Source of the DNA: Firmicutes bacterium CAG:552
GTDB lineage: Bacteria; Bacillota; Clostridia; Christensenellales; Pumilibacteraceae
Assembly (NCBI GenBank): GCA_000435495.1
Contig: FR884040.1
Coordinates: 1-23,247, forward strand
Direction of reading: 5' to 3'
Length of the DNA stretch: 23,247 nucleotides
Shown: positions 1 through 7,525 of the stretch, piece after piece
Numbering within the stretch: position 1 is the stretch's first letter
How the letters are laid out: every line of letters starts with the position of its first letter
Program-made: the position numbers and the translations under genes
Notes under the pieces: generated by a model
What the model saw: only the letters and a program-made list of their open reading frames with translations
What the model was told of the DNA's origin: nothing
Database searches by the model: none

Positions 1-3
1 TTA

Positions 4-79
4 GCCTCAGTGGCTCAGTGGTTAGAGCGTTCGGCTGTTAACCGAAATGTCGTAGGTTCGAATCCTACCTGAGGCGCCA
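4..79 (+). tRNA. tRNA-Asn (anticodon GTT)
   Basis: Full cloverleaf. The acceptor stem is GCCTCAG pairing with CTGAGGC. The D arm is GCTC/GAGC. The anticodon stem is TTCGG/CCGAA around loop CTGTTAA, which gives anticodon GTT at 37-39. The T arm carries the usual GGTTCGAATCC core. The 3' CCA (77-79) is encoded. Confidence 0.97.
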
Positions 80-83
80 AGAT

Positions 84-128
84 AAAAAGTCGACATTTTT
101 GCAAAAGTAGCAAAAGTCGGCTTTTTTT
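84..128 (+). terminator. Intrinsic terminator of tRNA-Asn
   Basis: A long imperfect hairpin starts five bases after the tRNA. The left arm AAAAGTCGAC plus TTTTTGC pairs with GCAAAAG plus TCGGCTTTTT through a few G-U pairs, and a run of seven T follows. It fits the end of the tRNA-Asn transcript. Confidence 0.75.
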
Positions 129-142
129 GTCGTCCAAAAATA

Positions 143-151
143 TGTTATAAT
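143..151 (+). promoter_or_regulatory. Extended -10 promoter candidate
   Basis: TGTTATAAT has a perfect TATAAT (146-151) and the TG of an extended -10. No good -35 is visible 16-18 bases upstream, where the sequence is the T tract of the tRNA terminator. It would drive the short ORF at 220-321. Confidence 0.4.
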
Positions 152-219
152 GTAATTAAAGAGAAGTTTTATCTTATTTAGGGAGGTGGAAGTTTGAATT
201 ATACTATAGAGGTCGGTCG

Positions 220-321
220 ATGAAGCAAGAGAAAGCGTACAAAATAAAACTCATAAAATCCTTGAGATACAAAGACGGCGATGAAATAATCGAAGAAACA
301 ACGAGAGTGGAAATGCCATGA
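220..321 (+). CDS. Possible 33-aa small protein, unrecognised
   Basis: ATG at 220 opens 33 codons ending in TGA at 319-321. The product is very charged, rich in Lys, Glu, Asp and Arg, with no hydrophobic segment. The strong ribosome site GGGAGGTGG (181-189) is not placed for this ATG. It sits correctly for a TTG at 194, which reads nine codons (LNYTIEVGR) and stops in a TGA overlapping the ATG (ATGA, 220-223). So this is either a leader peptide coupled to a small ORF, or one roughly 43-aa gene broken by a -1 shift. I recognise no family. The codons resemble those of neighbouring genes, but the ORF is short and could be chance. Confidence 0.3.
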   Translation: MKQEKAYKIKLIKSLRYKDGDEIIEETTRVEMP

Positions 322-430
322 CGTACGTCGACGTTGTTTGCCTAATTAAAGTAAATCGATTGCTTAAATCGCCTTAGGTACGTTTAAATCGCAAGCAAGG
401 GAAATTCGATTGCTCAATCTTAGAGGAAAA
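322..430 (+). repeat. Short repeats in the gap before the SIMPL gene
   Basis: TCGATTGCT occurs at 356-364 and 406-414. TAAATCG occurs three times between 352 and 391. TTGCTT and AAGCAA form a weak inverted pair. No ORF or RNA gene is apparent. Function unknown; it may be regulatory for the operon that starts at 504, or chance. Confidence 0.3.
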
Positions 431-439
431 TTTTACGTA

Positions 440-468
440 TTTACTTTTTGCATTAAATATGATATAAT
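440..468 (+). promoter_or_regulatory. Promoter of the SIMPL operon
   Basis: TTTACT (440-445) and a perfect TATAAT (463-468) are separated by 17 bases. The ribosome site CGGAGGA lies at about 488-494, with ATG at 504. Confidence 0.65.
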
Positions 469-503
469 ACAATTAGAATTTAAATATCGGAGGAAAACAA
501 CCA

Positions 504-1169
504 ATGAAAACGATTACGGTTAAAGGAGTTGGAAAGGCTTCCGTTAAACCGGATCTTATCGTAATATCGATGAGATTGGAAACCGAAGACAAAGAGTATA
601 CAACGACTACCTTGACGGCGGCGCAACGGATAGATGCGCTTAACAAGTCGTTAGAAGAAATTGGATTCGGTAAAGACGCCTTAAAAACGACCGATTTCAG
701 CGTGCGAACCGTTTACGAAAGCGTTAGAGAGCAAGGCGGTAATTATAAGAGCGTATTTAAGGGGTATGCGTGCAGTCACACTTTAAAAGTAGAGTTTGGC
801 TTCGACGCTAAGCGGCTTGCCTCGATTTTATCTGCAATATCCCGTTGTGTTGCAAAGCCGGAGTTGACCGTTTCGTTTACGGTTAAAGATCCGTCTGCGG
901 TAAGTAGCGAACTATTACATGCGGCAACGCAAAACGCAAATGAAAAAGCAAACGTTCTTTGCTCGGCAGCCGGGGTAAAATTGGGAGAATTACTTTCCAT
1001 CGATTATAATTTTGGAGATATAAACGTGTGTTCCGATACAGACTATAAAGTCGAAGGAAGATGTATGATGAAGGCAGAGGCATGTTTGTCTGATATAAAT
1101 ATCGTTCCCGACGATATCAAAGTAAACGATACGGTAACGTTCGTTTGGGAAATAGAGCGCAAATACTGA
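504..1169 (+). CDS. SIMPL domain-containing protein (DUF541)
   Basis: The 221-residue product matches the SIMPL/DUF541 fold. It opens with the family's conserved beginning, ITVKGVGKASVKPDLIVI, followed by a long helix (about 38-58) and alternating beta and helix segments to the end. Family members form oligomers and are usually exported. Their biochemical role is poorly defined; some are linked to oxidative-stress tolerance or outer-surface complexes. This copy lacks a signal peptide and has no membrane segment, so it is probably cytoplasmic. The start is supported by GGAGG at about 10 bases. A 24-base gap separates it from the next gene, so the two probably share the promoter at 440-468. Family assignment is firm; the function is not known. 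Confidence 0.85.
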   Translation: MKTITVKGVGKASVKPDLIVISMRLETEDKEYTTTTLTAAQRIDALNKSLEEIGFGKDALKTTDFSVRTVYESVREQGGNYKSVFKGYACSHTLKVEFGFDAKRLASILSAISRCVAKPELTVSFTVKDPSAVSSELLHAATQNANEKANVLCSAAGVKLGELLSIDYNFGDINVCSDTDYKVEGRCMMKAEACLSDINIVPDDIKVNDTVTFVWEIERKY

Positions 1170-1193
1170 TTTTAAAGGATATAGCTTCCGGCG

Positions 1194-1661
1194 ATGCGAA
1201 AACAAAAACAAATTATGGATATAAAAAAGTATCCCCATAAAGATTGTGACGGAGACAGAGAAAGGCATAGCCGAAACTTTCGACATGTAAAACGTTGTCT
1301 TACAGTGCTTATCGCAATTACGATAACCGTGCTTCTCATGAGCGTAGTATTTTTTGTTGCGCAAAAGAACGGTTATGGGCGTACGTTACTGATCCTTGCC
1401 TCAGTGCTTATCGGATTAGACGGACTGTTGTATTTGTTGGCGAGGCGAAATAGTATAGAACTGCAAAATACGAAATTTAACGCCGACGTTTCCATAGAAG
1501 AAATAAAAGAGAAACGAAAGCAGCGTCTTATGGCGAAAGATAAGGAAAACAAGGCAAACGTATACAAAAAAACTTTTCCTGAGGTTATGAGCGGTGACGG
1601 CGCTAGCGAAGAATTTAAGCAACTTGACGACATAATGTTTTTTAATATGCTCGGAGACTAA
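1194..1661 (+). CDS. Two-helix membrane protein of unknown function
   Basis: The 155-residue product has two predicted membrane segments, at about 34-56 and 63-83. They are preceded by a basic N-terminus rich in Arg, Lys and His. A Lys/Glu-rich stretch (about 98-125) looks like a cytoplasmic helix or coiled coil and leads to an acidic tail. I do not recognise the family. The ribosome site is weak (AAAGGA, 15 bases before the ATG), and an internal ATG at residue 8 (1215) is possible. The gene follows the SIMPL gene closely and is probably co-transcribed, so it may act as a membrane partner. That is inference from context only. Confidence 0.65.
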   Translation: MRKQKQIMDIKKYPHKDCDGDRERHSRNFRHVKRCLTVLIAITITVLLMSVVFFVAQKNGYGRTLLILASVLIGLDGLLYLLARRNSIELQNTKFNADVSIEEIKEKRKQRLMAKDKENKANVYKKTFPEVMSGDGASEEFKQLDDIMFFNMLGD

Positions 1662-2153
1662 TAGATATCTGTTTAATACAGATAGTATGCAAGTTTGGTA
1701 TGTATGCGATTTTTCGCCATGGTCGTGAATAATTGTGTTATGCATTAAAATGTCAAGATGTAGGAGAGTTGCTGTATTTTGACGTTTTGAATACCAATGG
1801 GAGTCGACATAATACGCAAATTAAGGCAACAAAGTTTGATAAAAACAAAAGCGAAAACATCGGTGATGCGAAGCAGAGGAATTTGACAAAAAATTAATTA
1901 AATGAATCGAGAATGAGTTCGGTATTGTGTCGGACTCATTTTCGATTTAAGGGTAATTTTCTAAATGTTGAAAAAATATAAATATTCTTAAAATTTTTCG
2001 TTTTTGTTCGACTTTTGGTGTGCATCTCGTCCGGGCTCCGCTTTTTCGAATACAAGATATTTCGTATATCAGAAGAGATATGCGTTTATGTTCGGAAGCG
2101 AGCAAATTTGACTTTATAATGCAATATTTGCCCTAATATTTCATATAGGTATA
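1662..2153. other. 492-base gap with hairpins and no confident gene
   Basis: Three things are visible. A 7-bp hairpin (TATCTGT/ACAGATA, 1666-1684) follows the stop codon but has no T tract. An open frame runs from TTG at 1733 to TAA at 1892-1894; it has an internal TTG at 1769 four bases behind GGAGAG. It is about 53 codons and resembles nothing I know. A long stem-loop is at 1905-1947. The rest is AT-rich. I find no RNA gene here. Confidence 0.4.
1905..1947. other. 17-bp stem-loop in intergenic DNA
   Basis: AATCGAGAATGAGTTCG (1905-1921) pairs with CGGACTCATTTTCGATT (1931-1947) across a 9-base loop, with only two G-U positions. The plus strand has no T run directly after it, so it is a weak terminator there. 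Reading the minus strand, TTAATTAATTTTTTG follows a few bases on. It may end the 504-1661 operon or be a structured RNA element. Confidence 0.5.
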
Positions 2154-2162
2154 TTGTATAAT
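2115..2162 (+). promoter_or_regulatory. Candidate -10 elements before the 2181 gene
   Basis: There are two perfect TATAAT hexamers, at 2115-2120 and 2157-2162. Neither has a good -35 at 16-18 bases. From the second, transcription would begin at about 2169, just at the ribosome site AAAGGAG, giving a 12-base leader. Confidence 0.35.
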
Positions 2163-2180
2163 CTTTTAAAGGAGCGTCAG

Positions 2181-3581
2181 ATGCGGCTAATTAAAAAGTT
2201 AATAATACTTTCCGGCAAGGGCAGAGGTTCGCTGATGCTGGAAAAAAACGCATACGGAGTGACCGGGAAATTGTCCCTTAATGGTATCGATGGGCAAAAT
2301 CGCCGCCTGATAGTTATTTCCGGCGGCGACTCGTTTATAACCAAGATAGGCGGTGAAAAAGTAAAGGTAGAAATGGGCGACATAGATTACGACGAAATTC
2401 ACGCAGCCGTAATATCCGATACCGAAGTTTTGCTTTACGGAAGCAATTGCCCGACGAAACTAAGTGAAGAGCGAATAATGAACGAGGCAAAGGAACTTAG
2501 CCGACGGGCGGGAGATAATGCGATAAAATACAGCGGCGTTTCATCGCCGGGCGATTATTTTAAAAACATCAAACCATACGACGATTATGCTATAGCCGAA
2601 AAAAATTATTTTGAATTACATACTAAGACGCTTAGCGACGAACAAAAATCCGGTATGGGCGCAAGCGAAAAACAAAATACTGTGAACGAATCGCAGGTAA
2701 ACATCGCTTTGTCGAATACTGTTAAGGAAAATGCAGCGGAGGATAAAGGGAAGAGCGAACAAAGCAACGATTACGCAGGAGATTATTTTTATCGGCTGTG
2801 CGTAAGAAGCGTGTTCGGTAGTTCTGCCACACTCCTTTCGCTCAATGATAAGCAAAGCCGCCTCAACGATGAAACGAAAACGGGTACGTACGCAGTACGA
2901 GATAAGCTCTATTATGAAAAACTGTCGGCGCAGGCTAAGGAAGATGCCTGTTCTGTCGTGTCGGTATCCGATGTCGATGAAGTTAAGCCGACGTGCAGTA
3001 TATCGGACACATACGCTTTTAAAGAAGAAACGCCTAACGAACCGACTTTGTTGCGGGCAGATCCGTTATCGGTAAAAGGTCCGAAGCGTTTTGTATCGCC
3101 GCAAGCGGGAAAAAACAACGAGCAGAGACAAAATGCGGATTACCCCGTTAAAAAGAGCGATACTTCCGATTATAGGCAAAACGAAAATTCCGTTCGTTCG
3201 CTTAGGGATAAGACGAACAATTCGTCGACTTTTGTAGCCGCCGCTCACGAAGATAACTTTACTATTCGGGGCAGAGACGCCACTTTTTACGAGAAAAACA
3301 GCGTCAAAGTAAGCAAGTTATTTTCTTCGTACGAGCGCTGTAAAGAAATAGAGCAGGTTATCCCCGGAAGTAGGTTCGTCAAGATAATGTATGACGATAG
3401 GCGGTACTACGTAGTAGGACTCGTAGACGATTATATTTGTTACGGCGTGCCGAGTGAAAGCGATCGGCTCCCGGAGGCGTTTTCCGGTTACGGTACGTAT
3501 TTGTCGGTGGGTGGAGGCAGAGGATATTATATGCTTTATCAAGACGGCGTTACTGGGAAAACTCTGTCAAAAAAGAGCTGA
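2181..3581 (+). CDS. Two-domain clostridial protein of unknown function
   Basis: I place the start at ATG 2181 because AAAGGAG lies just before it; an in-frame ATG at 2154 has no ribosome site. The product is about 466 residues. Residues 1 to about 85 are beta-rich and compact, with repeated short strands (KKLIILSGKGRGSLMLEK opens it). The next 280 or so are charged, Ser/Asn/Lys-rich and probably disordered. From about 376 a second compact domain ends in a conserved-looking stretch, with ICYGVP and GYYMLYQDGVTG, which I have seen as a C-terminal block in clostridial proteins of unknown function. No signal peptide or membrane segment is present, so it is cytoplasmic unless carried by a partner. 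Domain plan confident; role unknown. Confidence 0.75.
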   Translation: MRLIKKLIILSGKGRGSLMLEKNAYGVTGKLSLNGIDGQNRRLIVISGGDSFITKIGGEKVKVEMGDIDYDEIHAAVISDTEVLLYGSNCPTKLSEERIMNEAKELSRRAGDNAIKYSGVSSPGDYFKNIKPYDDYAIAEKNYFELHTKTLSDEQKSGMGASEKQNTVNESQVNIALSNTVKENAAEDKGKSEQSNDYAGDYFYRLCVRSVFGSSATLLSLNDKQSRLNDETKTGTYAVRDKLYYEKLSAQAKEDACSVVSVSDVDEVKPTCSISDTYAFKEETPNEPTLLRADPLSVKGPKRFVSPQAGKNNEQRQNADYPVKKSDTSDYRQNENSVRSLRDKTNNSSTFVAAAHEDNFTIRGRDATFYEKNSVKVSKLFSSYERCKEIEQVIPGSRFVKIMYDDRRYYVVGLVDDYICYGVPSESDRLPEAFSGYGTYLSVGGGRGYYMLYQDGVTGKTLSKKS

Positions 3582-3692
3582 TCGATTAAGAAGACAATAG
3601 ATAATTTTGTCGTTAAGTCAAAAAATAATGCGAGAGTCTTGCCCCGTAAAAGGGAAAACTTCAATTATATTGCTTTATGCAGTCAAAATAAT

Positions 3693-3721
3693 TTGACTAA
3701 TTGCGCCTAAAAAGGTATAAT
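3693..3721 (+). promoter_or_regulatory. Promoter of the lipoprotein gene
   Basis: TTGACT (3693-3698), a 17-base spacer and a perfect TATAAT (3716-3721). The start at 3761 has a modest ribosome site TTGGAGC about 9 bases upstream. Confidence 0.8.
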
Positions 3722-3760
3722 GTTTTAGATAACTATAACTATAATTGGAGCTAGAAAGCA

Positions 3761-5431
3761 ATGAAGAAAAAGATAATTGCCGTTATTATTTCCGCCGTAT
3801 TGCTGTGCGTGCCGCTTTTCGGTTGTTCGGAAACTCTTACGCCCGGCGTTTTGGAAGGAGAACAAGATACTTCTTACGGCGTTTTCAGTAACGGCGGCAG
3901 CGCCGTTCAGTACGGTAACTATATTTATTATATCAACGGATACAGAGGTTATGACGACGCAGGATCCGATAACCTATGGGGCAAAGTCAACAAGGGCGGC
4001 TTGTATAGAGCAAAACTCAACGGCGGCGAGGATCGTCTTGTTTCTTATACCGACGCTTTTGGCGTGACTACGCAGGTTAAGACATTCGTAAGCACTTTCG
4101 ACGTAGCTGCTAACAGCGATTTTGTAACACATAAAGCTACTATCGTTACCGGTTACAAAAAAGACGACGACGGCAAGATCGTATATGACGATGACAAAAA
4201 ACCTGTCGAGATTACCGAAGAAATCGACGAACTTACTTCGGAGTGTCTTGCACCCAAGACTATAGGCACTGCCGGCTACGATAAGGGCGGAGTATTTATT
4301 TTCGACGATAGCGTTTATTATGCGTCGCCCGCAAACAGCCAAGACAGAGAGGGTAATTTCGAAACCGAAAAAATTTCTTTCTATCGAACCAAGCTTGACG
4401 GAAGCAAGTCCGTAAAACTGTACACCACAAAGACATCCGACAAAACCGCAAAATACGCTTTTTATAAGCAAGGCGAAAAGGTGTACCTCGTCGTTCATGA
4501 CGGCAACGACATCGTGTCGGTAACCGTAGGTGCGAAGAAGGCAGAAAAAGCGGAAATAATCGCATCTTCCGTGACGGACGTTTTGTTTCCCGTAAAAGAA
4601 GTTTATTATAAGGGTATGGACACTAACTCGGCAGAAGATTTCGTGTACTTTACCAGAGACATTTCCGACGACGATAGCGTCAGAGCGGGTAAAATAACCG
4701 AAGCTATTCGTCCCGACGGAAGCGAGCGCATTACTTTGCTTTCGCCCGGATACGACATTACGCTCAAAAACGTTGACGGCGGTTTTGTATTCTTCGAAGA
4801 AGACAGACCTGCCGGTAAGCAGATAAAATTCAGTAATTTCCACGAAGCGTTTATGATTCACTCTGAGTCGTATAAGGCAGCTTACGAGGCTCGTTACGCA
4901 GATATCGAAAATGCACTCGGCGCAAACAATCCGCTTATCGGACATATTTCCGGAACTGCGTTTGCACAGGAAAACATTTCCGATTATACGACCGTTATAG
5001 GAGTTCGTCCCGACAAAAGATCTAACCAGACTTACGTTATATGTTCGAAGTCGAGCGGAATATTCTCTTATGACGGCGAGCAACTCATAACGATATACGA
5101 CGGTACCGTAAGCAATTTGCTTGCCGTAAAGGACGGATACGTTTACTTTAATAACAGCGGAGAGTTTATGCGAACTTCGGCATTCGAAAAAGGCGAAGCG
5201 GAAAGCCTTGCTACCGATATGAATACGTCCGCTACGTTTAAGCTCGACGTATTCGGTGATTTTGTAGCTATGTTCGGCAAAGTAGACGACTATGCTTCCG
5301 ACTATATGATGATTGTCAATCTTACCCGTATCGATCAGGAAAAACAGTTTCTCGGCGTAAAAATCGACGACGATAAGTACGATCCGTCCGTAGAGCTTAA
5401 GACAGAGTCGGACGAAAGCAACGCAAACTAA
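3761..5431 (+). CDS. Secreted lipoprotein with DUF5050-like repeats
   Basis: The 556-residue product begins with a lipoprotein signal peptide: basic MKKK, a hydrophobic core, and lipobox LFGC with the lipidated Cys at residue 22. It would be anchored on the outer face of the membrane. The mature part has repeated units of the type 'YYINGY ... GGLYRAKLNGG', 'VYYASP ... FYRTKLDGS' and 'YVYFNNSGEFMRTS'. These resemble the beta-propeller repeats of DUF5050-type proteins. The C-terminus is acidic. Related clostridial lipoproteins share the opening 'NGG ... VQYGNYIYYING'. The gene is monocistronic, with its own promoter and a strong terminator. Substrate or partner unknown; a surface-sensing or scaffold role is guesswork. 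Confidence 0.8.
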   Translation: MKKKIIAVIISAVLLCVPLFGCSETLTPGVLEGEQDTSYGVFSNGGSAVQYGNYIYYINGYRGYDDAGSDNLWGKVNKGGLYRAKLNGGEDRLVSYTDAFGVTTQVKTFVSTFDVAANSDFVTHKATIVTGYKKDDDGKIVYDDDKKPVEITEEIDELTSECLAPKTIGTAGYDKGGVFIFDDSVYYASPANSQDREGNFETEKISFYRTKLDGSKSVKLYTTKTSDKTAKYAFYKQGEKVYLVVHDGNDIVSVTVGAKKAEKAEIIASSVTDVLFPVKEVYYKGMDTNSAEDFVYFTRDISDDDSVRAGKITEAIRPDGSERITLLSPGYDITLKNVDGGFVFFEEDRPAGKQIKFSNFHEAFMIHSESYKAAYEARYADIENALGANNPLIGHISGTAFAQENISDYTTVIGVRPDKRSNQTYVICSKSSGIFSYDGEQLITIYDGTVSNLLAVKDGYVYFNNSGEFMRTSAFEKGEAESLATDMNTSATFKLDVFGDFVAMFGKVDDYASDYMMIVNLTRIDQEKQFLGVKIDDDKYDPSVELKTESDESNAN

Positions 5432-5450
5432 ATACAGACAAGTTTATCGA

Positions 5451-5481
5451 GGCTCGAAACGGTGGTTTCGGGCCTTTTTTT
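5451..5481 (+). terminator. Intrinsic terminator of the lipoprotein gene
   Basis: GGCTCGAAAC and GTTTCGGGCC form a 10-bp stem (one G-U) with loop GGTG, followed by seven T. Confidence 0.92.
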
Positions 5482-5719
5482 CTTTTGAGTTCGGAAAACG
5501 GATTAAAAGTTTTTAGCGGTCGGACGAATTTAAAGAGTTGAACAGTCGGCTTGTATGCGTTTTTGCGACAGTCTATCGAATTATAATTAAGCGATAAAAA
5601 TCGACGATTAGACTGCAAGTGTTATCATAATAGCGATTTGCATTGTTTTAAGATATATAAAAACGCTTTTCGCTGTATATCTAAGCTGTCGATATTTGTT
5701 TGGATAAGTACAATAAAAG
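5482..5719. other. Gap without a gene before the ABC operon
   Basis: About 240 bases of AT-rich sequence between the lipoprotein terminator and the exporter promoter. A weak hairpin (GATATA/TATATC) lies around 5652-5682. I see no ORF longer than about a dozen codons and no RNA gene. Confidence 0.4.
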
Positions 5720-5748
5720 TTGACTTTACCTTTGCGATGATGTAGAAT
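5720..5748 (+). promoter_or_regulatory. Promoter of the ABC exporter operon
   Basis: TTGACT (5720-5725), a 17-base spacer and TAGAAT (5743-5748). The start codon is at 5759, only ten bases after the -10. Transcription from the normal distance would start at about 5755-5757, leaving zero to four bases of leader. No ribosome site precedes the ATG. Confidence 0.8.
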
Positions 5749-5758
5749 AAATCTCAAG

Positions 5759-7525
5759 ATGATATTCGGTAAATACATAAACAAATATTACTTGCGATTT
5801 TTTCATTACATTTTTGCAGGGTTGATAGCGTTGATAGCCGTTGACATTGCTCAGCTGAAAATTCCCGAGTATTATAAGTTAATAGTTAACGGAATAAACG
5901 ACGGCTTCGTAGAAGCGGGCGGAACCGTTGTCGCTTTTGACGCTGCATTTGTGGTAAACAATATAGGCATGCCGATGGTGGCTATTATTGCGATAACAGT
6001 AGCAAGTCGTTTTTTGTGGCGAGTTTCACTTTTAAGTGCGTCGGCAAAGACAGAAACGGCGCTTCGTAAAGAGATGTTCGACAAGTGTATGACTTTGTCT
6101 GCCGCCGAATATGCGGACAACAAAGTAGGCTCGCTGATGTCTTTGTTTACAAACGATCTCGAAACTATCGACGAGTGTTTCGGATGGGGCATACTCCGAT
6201 TTTTCGACGCTGTGTTTTTAGGCGGCTTAGCGGTGTATAAAATGGCGAATATGAGTTTGAAGCTTACGCTTCTTGCCATGGTACCTATGGCTCTCATGAT
6301 AGCTCTCAGCGCCCTTGTGGGCAAGTTTATGGCAAAAAAATGGGAACTCAGGCAAGAGGTGTATGCGTCGCTTTCCGATTTCGCACAAGAAACTTTTTCG
6401 GGGATTTCCGTAATAAAGGCGTTTGTAAAAGAAGCGGCTCAGCTGTCGAGATTTGCCAAACTAAACGTAAAGAACGAAAAGGTCAACGTCGAATTTACAA
6501 AGATGTCTCGACTGCTTAATTCGATAATAGTTTTGCTTGTAGGTTCGGTAGAGGCAATCATATTGGGATACGGCGGATACCTTGTGTATAGTGACGTTTT
6601 CAACGCAGGCGAACTTTTGGAGTTTTTGGGATACTTCGGGACAGTGGTTTGGCCTGTTATGGCAGTCGCAGAACTTATAGACACCGGTTCGAGGGGTAAA
6701 GCATCGTTAAAACGAATAACCAAATTGCTCGATACCGATCCGCTGGTAAAGGACGCTCCGGACGCTGCCGATTACGAAGTAAAGGGAGAGATAGAGTTGA
6801 GGCATCTTAGTTTTACTTATCCGCTCGGAGATCGTCCGTCGTTAAAAGACGTTAGCGTTAATATAAAAGCAGGACAAAATGTGGGGATATTAGGTAGCAC
6901 CGGCTGCGGAAAAACGACGATTGCGGAACTTTTGCTGAGGTTTTACGACGCCCCCGACGGCAGTATAAAAATAGACGGAAGGGACATAAAGGACTTTACT
7001 CTTAGGTCGCTGCGTCGCAGCATTGCCTATGCGCCACAGGATAACTTTTTGTTTAACGATACCATAGCCAATAACATTGCGTTCGGCAATGAGCATGATG
7101 ACGATGTTTCCAAGTTTGCGTCTATGGCAGACGTTGACGGTGACATAACCGCATTTAAGGACGGATATAACACGGTGCTCGGGGAGAGAGGCGTAACCGT
7201 TTCCGGCGGGCAGAAACAGCGAATTTCCATGGCAAGAGCTTTTTATAAGCAAGCTCCCATACTTATATTGGACGACTCCGTTTCGGCTGTAGACACTGCG
7301 ACCGAACGGAATATTTTGGATAGCATCAAAAAGGAGCGCGCCGGCAAAACGACGCTACTTATGTCGCACCGAATCTCTTCGGTAAGAGATATGGACGTAA
7401 TAGTTTACATGGACGACGGATTGGTCATAGGCTCGGGAAGTCACGACAAACTGTACGATACGTGCGAAAAATATCGTTTGGTAGCGGATATGCAAAAACT
7501 CGACGAGGAGGGCGGCAATGAATAA
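5759..7525 (+). CDS. ABC exporter subunit with degenerate Walker B
   Basis: A 588-residue half-transporter: six-helix membrane domain (about 1-330) then an ATPase domain. It has Walker A GSTGCGKT (about 379-386), signature VSGGQKQR (about 481) and the switch His in LMSHR. Walker B ends ILILDD: Asp506 stands where the catalytic Glu should be, as in the degenerate subunit of heterodimeric exporters such as TM287/288 or BmrCD. With the overlapping next gene it should make a heterodimeric drug, lipid or peptide exporter in the cytoplasmic membrane. The start is the one that gives the usual family N-terminus (MIFGKYINKYYLRFF). It has no ribosome site, in keeping with a leaderless message. Substrate cannot be told from sequence. 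Confidence 0.93.
   Translation: MIFGKYINKYYLRFFHYIFAGLIALIAVDIAQLKIPEYYKLIVNGINDGFVEAGGTVVAFDAAFVVNNIGMPMVAIIAITVASRFLWRVSLLSASAKTETALRKEMFDKCMTLSAAEYADNKVGSLMSLFTNDLETIDECFGWGILRFFDAVFLGGLAVYKMANMSLKLTLLAMVPMALMIALSALVGKFMAKKWELRQEVYASLSDFAQETFSGISVIKAFVKEAAQLSRFAKLNVKNEKVNVEFTKMSRLLNSIIVLLVGSVEAIILGYGGYLVYSDVFNAGELLEFLGYFGTVVWPVMAVAELIDTGSRGKASLKRITKLLDTDPLVKDAPDAADYEVKGEIELRHLSFTYPLGDRPSLKDVSVNIKAGQNVGILGSTGCGKTTIAELLLRFYDAPDGSIKIDGRDIKDFTLRSLRRSIAYAPQDNFLFNDTIANNIAFGNEHDDDVSKFASMADVDGDITAFKDGYNTVLGERGVTVSGGQKQRISMARAFYKQAPILILDDSVSAVDTATERNILDSIKKERAGKTTLLMSHRISSVRDMDVIVYMDDGLVIGSGSHDKLYDTCEKYRLVADMQKLDEEGGNE

Noticed and set aside
2020..2045. GC-rich patch that looks like part of a tRNA on the minus strand
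   Set aside because: No D, anticodon or T arm can be formed around it.
3974..5083. 369-codon open frame on the minus strand
   Set aside because: It is antisense to the lipoprotein gene, which has a signal peptide, promoter and terminator. The open frame follows from that gene's codon use; it has no ribosome site or recognisable domain.
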